A stretch of 29,493 nt of DNA, from positions 1 to 29,493 of the IMG/VR virus record IMGVR_UViG_3300028592_000061; one strand, 5' to 3'. Origin of the DNA: a virus. The first letter of the stretch is position 1. The number at the start of each line of letters is the position of its first letter. Position numbers and translations under genes: made by a program. The notes beneath the pieces are model-generated. The model ran no database searches and was not told where the DNA came from. It saw only the letters and a list, made by a program, of their open reading frames with translations. This document shows, piece after piece, positions 1 to 7,333 of this stretch.

Positions 1-25
1 GTTTAGTTGTTTAATTATTATAACG

Positions 26-57
26 TAAAGATAAGCTTTTTGTTTCGATATATCAAA
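26..57 (-). promoter_or_regulatory. Candidate leftward promoter overlapping an operator
   Basis: On the minus strand a TTTG box (54-57) is followed after 20 bases by TATCTTTA (26-33). This resembles the Bacteroidetes sigma consensus TTTG, about 19-21 bases, TAnnTTTG, with the last base off. The TTTG box lies inside the operator-like palindrome at 43-59. It would drive a gene to the left of the window, which cannot be seen. Pattern match only. Confidence 0.4.
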
Positions 58-59
58 AC
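43..59. promoter_or_regulatory. Operator-like palindrome, copy 1
   Basis: The 17-base word tttcgatatatcaaaac is identical to the copy at 283-299. Its core GATATATC is a perfect 8-base palindrome with partly symmetric TTT/AAA flanks, as expected for a dimeric HTH repressor site. It lies 5 bases past the end of the XRE gene and overlaps a candidate leftward promoter. I infer that the XRE protein (65-262) binds it. Confidence 0.55.
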
Positions 60-64
60 AAAAG

Positions 65-262
65 TTAATTTATTTTTATCTCTACCCTTAAAATTTCACA
101 AATACTTAAAATTTTGTCAATAGTGAAATTCTGAGATCCGCTTTCCATTAGGGAGATTTGCGCCTTCCTTAACCCTGTCAATTCAGATAATTGGTCTTGA
201 GTATATCCGGCATTCTGCCTGGCTTCTCTTAACTGCTTACCTATTTCTTGTCTTGTTTGCAT
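65..262 (-). CDS. XRE-family HTH transcriptional regulator
   Basis: A 65-residue protein that is essentially one Cro/C1-type helix-turn-helix domain. Residues 8-60 read as the five-helix XRE fold, with the recognition segment around GYTQDQLSELTGLRKAQISL and the typical IESG-like turn (here LMESGS). There is no second domain, so it is a minimal repressor or an antitoxin-like DNA-binding protein. It follows the terminator at 305-337, so it is a separate transcription unit from the lysis genes. Identical operator-like palindromes lie upstream (283-299) and just downstream (43-59), suggesting autoregulation plus control of the next gene to the left, outside the window. Whether it pairs with a toxin (HipB-like) or acts as a prophage control protein cannot be decided here. 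The fold is clear; the role is inferred. Confidence 0.85.
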   Translation of the reverse strand: MQTRQEIGKQLREARQNAGYTQDQLSELTGLRKAQISLMESGSQNFTIDKILSICEILRVEIKIN

Positions 263-267
263 AGCTG

Positions 268-297
268 TAAAAATAGTGAATATTTCGATATATCAAA
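268..297 (-). promoter_or_regulatory. Candidate promoter of the XRE gene
   Basis: On the minus strand TTTG (294-297) and TATTTTTA (268-275) are separated by 18 bases, close to the Bacteroidetes promoter pattern. The upstream box lies within the operator-like palindrome at 283-299, so bound repressor would block it. The -7-like box is only 5 bases from the ATG at 262, so the transcript would be almost leaderless. That makes this call tentative. Confidence 0.4.
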
Positions 298-299
298 AC
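283..299. promoter_or_regulatory. Operator-like palindrome, copy 2
   Basis: An exact copy of the 17-base word at 43-59, with the same GATATATC core. It lies 20 bases upstream of the XRE start codon, a normal place for an autoregulatory operator. Confidence 0.6.
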
Positions 300-304
300 G
301 CAAC

Positions 305-337
305 AAAAAACAAACCCTGACTTATTAGGCCAGGGTT
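305..337 (-). terminator. Rho-independent terminator of the lysis/late operon
   Basis: On the minus strand AACCCTG (331-337) and CAGGGTT (313-319) form a perfect 7-bp stem with an 11-base loop. A T-rich tract follows (TTT G TTTTTT on the minus strand, + strand 305-314). It lies 54 bases past the stop of the last lysis gene and before the XRE gene, which suits the end of the late transcript. Confidence 0.75.
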
Positions 338-390
338 CGCGAAAGAGTGATCAGAAAGTAAGAAACTCAGAGTTCAACAAGAATATAAAT

Positions 391-933
391 TTACCAAATT
401 CTCCGGCGTATTCCAAGAACCGGAGACTTATTAATTAAGTCGTAGCCTGCTGTATAGGACCAGCCTTTTTTATCAATATATTCGACTTCGGCCCTGATGG
501 AGTTAAGGCCAGCGCTCCCGCCTAAGTAAAGCCCTCTTTGGTTAACATATATAAGAGAGTCTTTTTTTTGAATTAATATTGGCCGAACTGCAGGTTTGCG
601 AATGATCGTTTTCTGCAGGAGAATTCCCTGAACCGAATCACGAACTATTAGCGCTGAATCTGAATATTCGTAAGTCCGGATGGAATCACATGGGCTGATC
701 GATTTCCTGGCATCAGGAAGATGGTCTGGTGTCCAGATTGTGGAGGTCAGGCTCTTTGCAGGACGTACCGATATTGCTTTTGGCTTATCAACAACTATAG
801 TTTCGCCAGGGACAAAAACGGTATCCTGGATGCATTCTACTTGTGCAACCGGCTTAATCATAATTGAACAAGCCCCCCAGGCACCAAGGAAAAAGAAAAC
901 TATTGCCGTTAATATGTAGGGCCAGACCTTCAT
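391..933 (-). CDS. Membrane-anchored lysis-cassette protein, possible spanin-like
   Basis: A 180-residue protein. Residues 5-25 form one hydrophobic segment (YILTAIVFFFLGAWGACSIM) followed by a long polar region, so it is anchored in the inner membrane with its body outside the cytoplasm. The last 50 residues (GLYLGGSAG, AEVEYIDKKGWSYTAGYDL, then a terminal RRRIW) alternate like beta strands. The start overlaps the stop of the 58-residue membrane protein (ATGA), and the gene is last in the holin-lysozyme group. Position and topology fit an envelope-disrupting or spanin-like role. It also resembles DUF6808-type proteins I recall from Bacteroides phages. Neither is proven from sequence; unknown function is the safe call. 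Confidence 0.7.
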   Translation of the reverse strand: MKVWPYILTAIVFFFLGAWGACSIMIKPVAQVECIQDTVFVPGETIVVDKPKAISVRPAKSLTSTIWTPDHLPDARKSISPCDSIRTYEYSDSALIVRDSVQGILLQKTIIRKPAVRPILIQKKDSLIYVNQRGLYLGGSAGLNSIRAEVEYIDKKGWSYTAGYDLINKSPVLGIRRRIW

Positions 934-1106
934 TTCTGAGCCTTAATATTTTTTGCAATTATTCCAATAAATGCAATCACACCAACTATAGCCTTAACCC
1001 AGTCAGGAATAAAATCAAGTCCGAAGAAGAAGTTTGACGATTCATAGACGGCAATGAACACAGCCAATGCGGTTACATGCCAGTTCCTTTTAATTATACT
1101 TTTCAT
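930..1106 (-). CDS. Small single-span membrane protein, holin-like accessory
   Basis: A 58-residue protein. It starts MKSIIKRNWHV, continues with a hydrophobic stretch around residues 12-20, and has a clear membrane segment near residues 36-50 (VKAIVGVIAFIGIIA) before a basic tail (KNIKAQK). Its ATG overlaps the lysozyme stop and its TGA overlaps the next ATG, both as ATGA, which strongly supports it as a real gene in the lysis operon. Similar short proteins beside phage lysozymes act as holins, antiholins or holin partners. The role is inferred from position and topology. Confidence 0.75.
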   Translation of the reverse strand: MKSIIKRNWHVTALAVFIAVYESSNFFFGLDFIPDWVKAIVGVIAFIGIIAKNIKAQK

Positions 1107-1549
1107 GAGAAATACATTTTAATCTCTTTCTTTCTTCTATTGGTAAGCCCTTGCATAACCTTACCACCGGCTTTATTCCACTTCAAAAACTCAGCTTCTA
1201 TTTCTTTCTTGGGAGCCTTCGCAATAACCTTTTTCAAAAGAGTAGATTTTGCCAAGGCAGACTCTCCCACATTGAACGCAAATGAAATAAGCGCATTAAA
1301 TTGTCCCTGTGTCAATTTCTTAACATCTACCAATTTCTTTAATGCGATTTCAAAAGTTCTGAGGTCTTGAAATAACAATGAATCTACATCAACATTGTCA
1401 AGCTCTGCAGTTAACAAGTGTTGCTCGTTCGGCTTAATGAGATGTCCTACGCCAATAGTCATAAATCCAGCCCCATCATCGTACGCCTTATACATTATTC
1501 CCTCAAGTTCCTTGAGAAAGTCTATAGTTGATCTATCTATCTGCGCCAT
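1103..1549 (-). CDS. Phage lysozyme (endolysin), glycoside hydrolase family 24
   Basis: A 148-residue T4-type lysozyme that cleaves the peptidoglycan glycan strand (N-acetylmuramidase) for host lysis. The T4 catalytic triad can be aligned with identical spacing: Glu16 (in ELEG), Asp25 and Thr31 (in the TIGVGHL signature), as in T4 E11/D20/T26. NVGESALAKSTLLKK and the GLTNRRKKEI end are also typical of the family. There is no signal peptide, so export should depend on a holin. A strong Shine-Dalgarno run (GGAGGAGGAGAG) precedes the ATG. Its start overlaps the upstream holin-like gene by 17 bases and its stop overlaps the next gene. Confidence 0.95.
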   Translation of the reverse strand: MAQIDRSTIDFLKELEGIMYKAYDDGAGFMTIGVGHLIKPNEQHLLTAELDNVDVDSLLFQDLRTFEIALKKLVDVKKLTQGQFNALISFAFNVGESALAKSTLLKKVIAKAPKKEIEAEFLKWNKAGGKVMQGLTNRRKKEIKMYFS

Positions 1550-1781
1550 CTCTCCTCCTCCATTTTATTATAATATCCACACACTTTAAAATCACAAACA
1601 GTATATTAACCCATACAAGCAATGCCGCCGGACTATTGACTTCAAAAGCCGTGATTATATTGAATACATTTTCAATCATTCCATTAATAGCTAGTACGGC
1701 CGCGCTAACACTTGGTATTGCTAACAGAGCGATAATCGGTTCAAACAGTTTTAAATTCATCAATTTTGCATTCATAGCCAT
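1533..1781 (-). CDS. Putative holin
   Basis: An 82-residue protein with two hydrophobic segments (about residues 13-31, PIIALLAIPSVSAAVLAIN, and 52-70, AALLVWVNILFVILKCVDI) and a strongly basic tail (IKWRRRDGADR). Small size, two membrane spans, a charged C-terminus and position directly before the lysozyme are the classic picture of a holin, which opens the inner membrane to release the signal-less lysozyme. The last 17 bases overlap the lysozyme start. Holins share little sequence, so the call rests on topology and context. Confidence 0.75.
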   Translation of the reverse strand: MAMNAKLMNLKLFEPIIALLAIPSVSAAVLAINGMIENVFNIITAFEVNSPAALLVWVNILFVILKCVDIIIKWRRRDGADR

Positions 1782-1800
1782 TGGCGGAGGCTGGTTTATT

Positions 1801-4383
1801 TTATTCTGGCTTAATAACTGATACAGTGAAAAACTGAGAAGTTAGATCAACGGTTTCTGACGTTCTATTAGTTGCTCTAACTGTAACAGTATTGGCAGAT
1901 GAAACAAATGCAGATAATGTAACGTCAACCCCAAGATCAGACTTAGGAGTAACTGAGCAGCCTAGCCCTGGCACCGCTTCATAAATTGTTAATGTTAAGT
2001 CTGCTGATGCGCCTGTCGCTATTGACGGGAAATCAAGAGTGAGTGTTCTTTGAATTATACCGTTCTCTCTTAATATTACTAAGTCACCCGCAAACTTACA
2101 TCCCGCATCATTTAAATGCAGAGTTTCGGCCATTAATGATGCTGGATTGCCAGTATCAATCATTGCCTGGTATAGATCAACAAACGGAACCCCAACCTCA
2201 ATAGCTGCCTGAGCTTGTGCATCTCTATACGCTGCCTGTTTTGTTGCATTGGCTAACGATGGGTCACAATATGGTATTCCAAGAACCAAGGTTAACCATC
2301 CATTATCTATAGCAGCCTGTAGTATCTCTTTGTATTTTGCCTTAAAGTCTGCAATTATTGTTGAGTTTCCGTCGGCTGAAACGTCTCCTGTTATCATGTC
2401 GTTTGTGCCATAGCATATTTGAAACTCAGATGCTGGAATAGTTAAGACTTGGCTTAACTTCTGATAGCCGCCAATAACGTTAACTGCTGTCTGTCTAAGT
2501 TGCGAAGATGGCGCACCAATATTGTATTCTGTCACTCCTTTCCTTCTACATATTACAGAACTAAATCTCGCTTTAGCAGTTGCATTCGCTTGACCAGAAG
2601 TATTTGAGTCGCCTAAGCAAATTCTGCGGCCTCCTAATATATTATCCCTGCCTATATCATAAATGAAATCTTCAACAGCTTTTGTGAAGGCATTGCCTTC
2701 TGCTGTTGTCATGCCTTTCCCTACCGCTATAAACCCTAATAGATCTGAGGCATATGCAGGTGTTCCTGTGCTACATCTATATAATGTAAATTCAGATGAT
2801 AGTGGAGTAGCTGGATTTGTAAATGATCTATCTTGAGACAAAACTTGGCCGAACCATGTTTTAGCGTTTGTGCCTACTATAGAACACAGCTTTACCCCTC
2901 TGCCTCGTCGTGTGCTATATGGCTGAAGTCCTGAAGCAAACAACCCTGTTCCAATGTCACCTATAAGTATGTTGGTTCCGCCTGAGTTGTTAGTTCCGTG
3001 CGCCCAGCCGCTTATACCACCTGTAGGAGCAGCATTGTTTGTTCTGTATGCCAATATTGACATATCAGCCGTTGTAATGCTATGGTTTTCTACAATTAAT
3101 CCAGTGGATAAGTATTTCCCACTTACTACAGTTCCGGTGTATCCAATACCTTTAATTAAAGAATAATCAGTTTCTGTCCATGTTCCGTTTGTCGTTAAAT
3201 AAGAGTTTAACCCTGCCGCAGTCTTCAGTTTTGTTAACGCAGCAGCCAAGTTTCCACCAGCAAATGGATACAACTCTACTATCTTGTTCCACCATCCGTT
3301 TAACTTACCATTAGCTACAAGCCTATCAATAGCCAGAAGGACCTCGTACTCCATTATACCACTCCTGGAAACTAAATCGTTATAGTACGCCACTGTTTCA
3401 GCTTGCAAGGCCGTTATAGAAACTGTGCCAAATAATGCGCTCAACTGTCCTTGGGTGTTTTGAAGGGCTTGCAAGACAGTATTAGATCCAGTTATAGGAG
3501 AGTTCGACCCTGCAACAAATCCTGTTAATTTAGCATCTCTAACTCTTGTCTCAGTGAAATACTTATTTGTTGTTCCTTCTGGAACTGCATCAGTAGAGCC
3601 AGGACTTGCGACAATTTCAACATAAGCAGAGCCTGACCATCTATAAACCTTGTTATTGTCAAGTGTAATATAAATTTTCCCAGCTTCTCCTGTTACTGGC
3701 AATGCTGCAAAATTTGCAACTTCAATAACATCATCAACATATGATGGCAATTGGGCTGAAGCAACCTTGCCTGAACTGTCCAAACCGGCATACCCATTTG
3801 CCTGATTTTTTTCAGAAGTGCTTTGTTTTCCCGAAAGATCTATTTCTTCAATAAGGGCATTTACTTGGCCTAAGTTAGGGGCTTCATTATCTTCTGTTGC
3901 ATCTGCTACAACTACAGGATTTGAGAATTCATTATTACCGCCAAAGGTGTAATCTGCATCAGGGTCGAAGTTGCCGCCTTCGCCTATAAGCGTTTTTAAT
4001 TCGCTGGCCGAAACTTCATTTTCTGTTCCCTCTGCAAGCTTAGTGTCAGTGTTTTGTCTGTGTGAAAATTCCCCCGCACTTACCAATTCCCATTTCGTTT
4101 CATCGGTGCCGGGTGTAACGCCAGTAGAAGAAGACGAGCCTATATATTTATAGGTATTTCCGTTGTATGATACATAAGTGTCAGGGTCAGTATTAGAATA
4201 GCTAACAGCAGGATTGTATTCATCAATGCCGCCTATGTTATTACCTGAAAGGTCTTTGATTGCATCAGCCAAAATGATAAAATTTTGATCCGTCTCAGAC
4301 CAAGTAAGTTCTGCATCTTTAACTATATATTCAGACGATGGGCCAATTCTAAGCTTAATCTGATTTAACTTATCTAAACTCAT
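1801..4383 (-). CDS. Tail fibre / receptor-binding protein with SGNH hydrolase domain
   Basis: An 860-residue modular virion protein. Residues about 50-110 look like a small carbohydrate-binding module (YNPAVSYSNTDPDTYVSYNG, then YKYIGSS and KWELV). The middle has tail-fibre linkers (GYAGLDSSGKVASAQLPSYV; EGTTNKYFTETRVRDAKLTG). The C-terminal half has an SGNH/GDSL esterase: block I GDSN with Ser near residue 591, block III YGTND, and a terminal ETLHLND with His near 756. The usual Asp three residues before His is Glu here. The last 100 residues resemble an Ig-like domain. Such domains deacetylate or de-esterify surface glycans, so this is probably a depolymerase-type adsorption protein. It lies between the connector and lysis genes, with an ATGA overlap at its start. 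Confidence 0.85.
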   Translation of the reverse strand: MSLDKLNQIKLRIGPSSEYIVKDAELTWSETDQNFIILADAIKDLSGNNIGGIDEYNPAVSYSNTDPDTYVSYNGNTYKYIGSSSSTGVTPGTDETKWELVSAGEFSHRQNTDTKLAEGTENEVSASELKTLIGEGGNFDPDADYTFGGNNEFSNPVVVADATEDNEAPNLGQVNALIEEIDLSGKQSTSEKNQANGYAGLDSSGKVASAQLPSYVDDVIEVANFAALPVTGEAGKIYITLDNNKVYRWSGSAYVEIVASPGSTDAVPEGTTNKYFTETRVRDAKLTGFVAGSNSPITGSNTVLQALQNTQGQLSALFGTVSITALQAETVAYYNDLVSRSGIMEYEVLLAIDRLVANGKLNGWWNKIVELYPFAGGNLAAALTKLKTAAGLNSYLTTNGTWTETDYSLIKGIGYTGTVVSGKYLSTGLIVENHSITTADMSILAYRTNNAAPTGGISGWAHGTNNSGGTNILIGDIGTGLFASGLQPYSTRRGRGVKLCSIVGTNAKTWFGQVLSQDRSFTNPATPLSSEFTLYRCSTGTPAYASDLLGFIAVGKGMTTAEGNAFTKAVEDFIYDIGRDNILGGRRICLGDSNTSGQANATAKARFSSVICRRKGVTEYNIGAPSSQLRQTAVNVIGGYQKLSQVLTIPASEFQICYGTNDMITGDVSADGNSTIIADFKAKYKEILQAAIDNGWLTLVLGIPYCDPSLANATKQAAYRDAQAQAAIEVGVPFVDLYQAMIDTGNPASLMAETLHLNDAGCKFAGDLVILRENGIIQRTLTLDFPSIATGASADLTLTIYEAVPGLGCSVTPKSDLGVDVTLSAFVSSANTVTVRATNRTSETVDLTSQFFTVSVIKPE

Positions 4384-4904
4384 CCTATAGCTGTGATTCT
4401 AGTTGTTCTATTATTGCTGTTTGTGCATTTCCAAATAGGATATTCGGCCTTGTTGTTGTTAAGAAATTCAATTACCTCATTCATATAAGCGGCTCCCGCA
4501 GACCTTGCCTGATCGGAAATCCTGCTTATTGATTTTTCAGAAATATTTTCTGAGTAATCGCTATTCTTTTGTTTGAATCCAGATGCGGTATTTGTAATCC
4601 CTGCATCAAGAGCATATCTGCTGTATGCGAAATAACATAACACAGGAATTAAACCGTTATGCGTGCGCTTGGAGCTTCCGCAAGTGTATGAAGAGCCATG
4701 GAATAAGTCGTAATATTTTACAAGACTTGGACTTTCATTAAAATCTTCAATCAAATCATAATACAATTCCTGTCCTAAGATAGGCTTAAGATCTAGCTCT
4801 TGCGCTTCAAGGATATAAGGATTAAGCTTTGAAAGGTCAACGTTCGTACTAATCTTCCTTATTGACTTAAAATCCTCTTTTGTGATTAAAATTGTATCAA
4901 CCAT
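4380..4904 (-). CDS. Head-tail connector-like protein (DUF6712-like)
   Basis: A 174-residue mainly helical protein. Its N-terminus (ITKEDFKSIRKISTNVDLSK, then EAQELDLKPILGQELYYDLI) matches a family I recall from Bacteroidetes phages (DUF6712), placed directly after the portal and thought to be a head-completion or connector protein. The middle carries YFAYSRYALDAGITNTASGF, also typical of that family. It overlaps the portal gene by 8 bases and its stop overlaps the fibre start (ATGA). Family recognition is moderate; the connector role is inferred from position. Confidence 0.65.
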   Translation of the reverse strand: MVDTILITKEDFKSIRKISTNVDLSKLNPYILEAQELDLKPILGQELYYDLIEDFNESPSLVKYYDLFHGSSYTCGSSKRTHNGLIPVLCYFAYSRYALDAGITNTASGFKQKNSDYSENISEKSISRISDQARSAGAAYMNEVIEFLNNNKAEYPIWKCTNSNNRTTRITAIG

Positions 4905-6018
4905 CTTGAGAAGTTCTATAGTTCAGCCAAAGAATTGTATAATCATTAGTCGGATTAATGGCTTGAGAGAATCGAGAGAAAATATCTCTGAAGATTTCTT
5001 CGATTATCAATCTATCGTCCTGAGTTATGTTGTTATAGTAACTATAAGCTTCTGTTATTTCATCGTTTGAAAACTTAACTCCTGAGCCGTCTTGTATATT
5101 AAGTAGGATAGCAGGTTGTAAGAACTGCTGAACAATGCTTTTCTTTGCCGTTGAATCTGTCCAGTCGAATATCTTGTCATTGTTCTGAAGCTCAATTTTG
5201 TGAATTCTAACAGGCTTGTCCTTAGAATCCTTATTTTCAATGATAACAAGCTTGTTGGCATTTTCAGTGCCTTGCATGTTGCCCCACATTTTCGACTCTC
5301 CTTCCCTTTCTTCTTCACTTTCAAACTCGTAAGGATATTCGATTATGTGCGAGGCCATGAATGAAGTTGTTACAGATCTTTTCCGGAAATTTTTTGTTCC
5401 TATATCTGTCTGGACATCTTCAATTACTGGATCTATTGGGGCCAATGGATAACAGTCACCATCGTTTGACCACCAATATATCTGGCCGTTATAATTTTCT
5501 ATGCCTCCACATGCTTCAATTTGCTTGGCAATAATCAAAGGGTCTGTATTGAACTTGTCAAAGTATTCAATCTTATCTCTGTTTATATTTTTTTTCTTGT
5601 GCTTTCCCCAGTCTTCATACACTGCAATCTTTCCAGGATGTTCGCTTTCTTCATCCGGGAGACGACACCAATCAAACGGCATATAATTAACCTCTGATAT
5701 TTCAAACATCAGATTGTAATTCACATGAATTGCAACTCCGTAATATTTGGCATAATCAGAGATTACCATTCTTGCAAGCTTATCAGCTGTTAGCCCTCTC
5801 CGATTAACTTTTGCCTTGTAAAACCCTTTATCCTTGAACCCTCCCCCTACAATGAATTTTGCAAACAATCGAGTACAAGACTTTGCTTGTCCTGAGGCGT
5901 TAACAAGAGTTGAAACCCTCTGAGGATAGGCATTATCTATGTCATAGTTAAGTATGCCATCTGTCTTAGAGGGTTTAATCTGTATACGCTGTGGAGCTTC
6001 AGGAACTGTACTCTTCAT
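4897..6018 (-). CDS. Portal protein
   Basis: A 373-residue protein. It matches the portal-like proteins of Bacteroidetes siphophages: an early NAYPQRVSTLVNAS segment, a conserved FAKFIVGGGF stretch, alternating strands and helices in the middle, and a C-terminal helical part (SIVQQFLQPAILLNIQDGSG, then DDRLIIEEIFRDIFSRF) typical of the portal stem/crown. The portal forms the dodecameric DNA channel at one capsid vertex and binds terminase. It is a little shorter than common portals (400-500 residues). Unusually it lies downstream of the capsid gene and far from the terminase. It starts 3 bases after the preceding gene. Confidence 0.75.
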   Translation of the reverse strand: MKSTVPEAPQRIQIKPSKTDGILNYDIDNAYPQRVSTLVNASGQAKSCTRLFAKFIVGGGFKDKGFYKAKVNRRGLTADKLARMVISDYAKYYGVAIHVNYNLMFEISEVNYMPFDWCRLPDEESEHPGKIAVYEDWGKHKKKNINRDKIEYFDKFNTDPLIIAKQIEACGGIENYNGQIYWWSNDGDCYPLAPIDPVIEDVQTDIGTKNFRKRSVTTSFMASHIIEYPYEFESEEEREGESKMWGNMQGTENANKLVIIENKDSKDKPVRIHKIELQNNDKIFDWTDSTAKKSIVQQFLQPAILLNIQDGSGVKFSNDEITEAYSYYNNITQDDRLIIEEIFRDIFSRFSQAINPTNDYTILWLNYRTSQDG

Positions 6019-6021
6019 GTA

Positions 6022-6678
6022 TTAAATTCTTGATTGAAGATATGCTTCTAATTCAGCTCTATTAAGATTAGACCATTCGTCCTTAGGAAAATTTCTAACA
6101 GTGGCTAATGTCTTAAGCTCTTGCTTGGTCATGTCTGCGATTGAACGCTCTTCCTTGGTAGCCTCTTCTTTCTGATCTTCTTCAGTTAATAGTACTTCCT
6201 CTTCCGTTTTAGATTCGTCCGTACTGATTTCGGAGCCATCTAATACAGGAGGAACAACTACAGGAGGCACAACTGGCGGAACTTCATCTTCTAGCTCTTC
6301 AACATCTTCAGGCTTTGGATTTCCAATAAAAAATTTCCCATAACCAGCCTTAATTAGCTTCACAGCAACTTCATCAGTGATGTTTGCATCTGTCCAATAG
6401 CCTGCTGGCAATATCTCGTTATAGTATAGATCAATGCCTCTTCCCTTGATCATTCTGTATTTCCTTGTCATCATCCTTGCGATTGTTTCAGGTGTAATTA
6501 ATTTGAATTCGAAATAGGCATCAATTAAGCAGGCCCCACAACCAACACGAAGAGCAATGCCTTTGTACTCCTTATAGGTCTTAACTATAAGATCAATCTC
6601 TTCGGGCTTTAAATTCTTTTTGTCCGTAATCCTTTCTCCTATAGAAAGTATTTTATCTATCTTTTCTTGAAAATTCAT
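6022..6678 (-). CDS. Structural-module protein with proline-rich linker and SAP/HeH-like tail
   Basis: A 218-residue protein of unknown function in three parts. Residues 1-130 are a helical domain with a Cys pair (VGCGACLIDAYFEF). Residues about 135-190 are a proline/valine stretch (PPVVPPVVVPPV) and then a very acidic linker (ESKTEEEVLLTEEDQKEEAT). The last 35 residues (MTKQELKTLATVRNFPKDEW, then LNRAELEAYL) read like a small SAP/HeH-type two-helix module, which often binds nucleic acid. It lies between the probable tail-tube gene and the portal and reads into the portal with a 3-base gap. A virion or assembly role is inferred from position only. Confidence 0.6.
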   Translation of the reverse strand: MNFQEKIDKILSIGERITDKKNLKPEEIDLIVKTYKEYKGIALRVGCGACLIDAYFEFKLITPETIARMMTRKYRMIKGRGIDLYYNEILPAGYWTDANITDEVAVKLIKAGYGKFFIGNPKPEDVEELEDEVPPVVPPVVVPPVLDGSEISTDESKTEEEVLLTEEDQKEEATKEERSIADMTKQELKTLATVRNFPKDEWSNLNRAELEAYLQSRI

Positions 6679-6734
6679 AGCGTTAAAAAGAAAGGGCAGG
6701 TTTTACGCTGCCACTTTCCGGAGAGATCAGGGAT

Positions 6735-7319
6735 TTATGAAATAAGAGCCGTAACTATTGCTTTGGTTGTGGCATAGTCTGTATCAAACAGAGTAGCCGG
6801 TAAATGTGGTTCTGGGTTTCTCTCAGGACTTCTAAGAGTAAGTACCCACGCCCCTTGCGTTTCCTGGTCAGACTTGTTGCTTTCGCACTCAACAAGCTCA
6901 AGTCCTATGTCGATTCCAAATATTTCAAAGGAGCTCACATCGCCTGTGCCTCTGAAGTTGTTTTCTACAACAGCAACCATGCGACCACCTCTCGCCATGT
7001 TTTCAATATTTTGTTTAATATCAGGCGAGTTGTCAAAGATTCTGAAGATACACTCGTGCGTGAACATCTCTGTGTATGTCTGCTTCACGAGTGCCGATCT
7101 TAGATCGTTTGATCCATTCTTACCTTCTACATAGTAAGCCTTAGCTTGTGGCGAAGAGACAAGAATAATATCTTCAATGATCTGAGGATTTGTGTTGTTC
7201 CTGATAATAGACTCAATATCGCTCATGTTAATGAGGATAAGGCGGTCTTTAACCCCTCCTACGATGGGTTTTTGACAGTTCTGTAAAATATCTATTGCAA
7301 ATTTTCCGCATACATCCAT
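6735..7319 (-). CDS. Probable virion structural protein (tail-tube candidate)
   Basis: A 194-residue protein with many short beta-type segments. The start (KFAIDILQNCQKPIVGGVKD) and the end (GAWVLTLRSPERNPEPHLPA, then TLFDTDYATTKAIVTAL) resemble hypothetical proteins I recall beside capsid genes in Bacteroidetes phages. Size, beta character and position after the major capsid gene fit a tail-tube or other abundant virion protein, but no diagnostic motif is visible. A strong Shine-Dalgarno (AAGGAGGG) 7 bases before the ATG suggests high expression. An alternative is a head decoration protein. Confidence 0.5.
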   Translation of the reverse strand: MDVCGKFAIDILQNCQKPIVGGVKDRLILINMSDIESIIRNNTNPQIIEDIILVSSPQAKAYYVEGKNGSNDLRSALVKQTYTEMFTHECIFRIFDNSPDIKQNIENMARGGRMVAVVENNFRGTGDVSSFEIFGIDIGLELVECESNKSDQETQGAWVLTLRSPERNPEPHLPATLFDTDYATTKAIVTALIS

Positions 7320-7333
7320 AGTTTCCCTCCTTC

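Noticed and set aside
5055-5324. 89-codon minus frame within the portal gene
   Set aside because: Very basic, Ser/Leu/Lys-rich out-of-frame sequence inside a well-supported gene; no family pattern.
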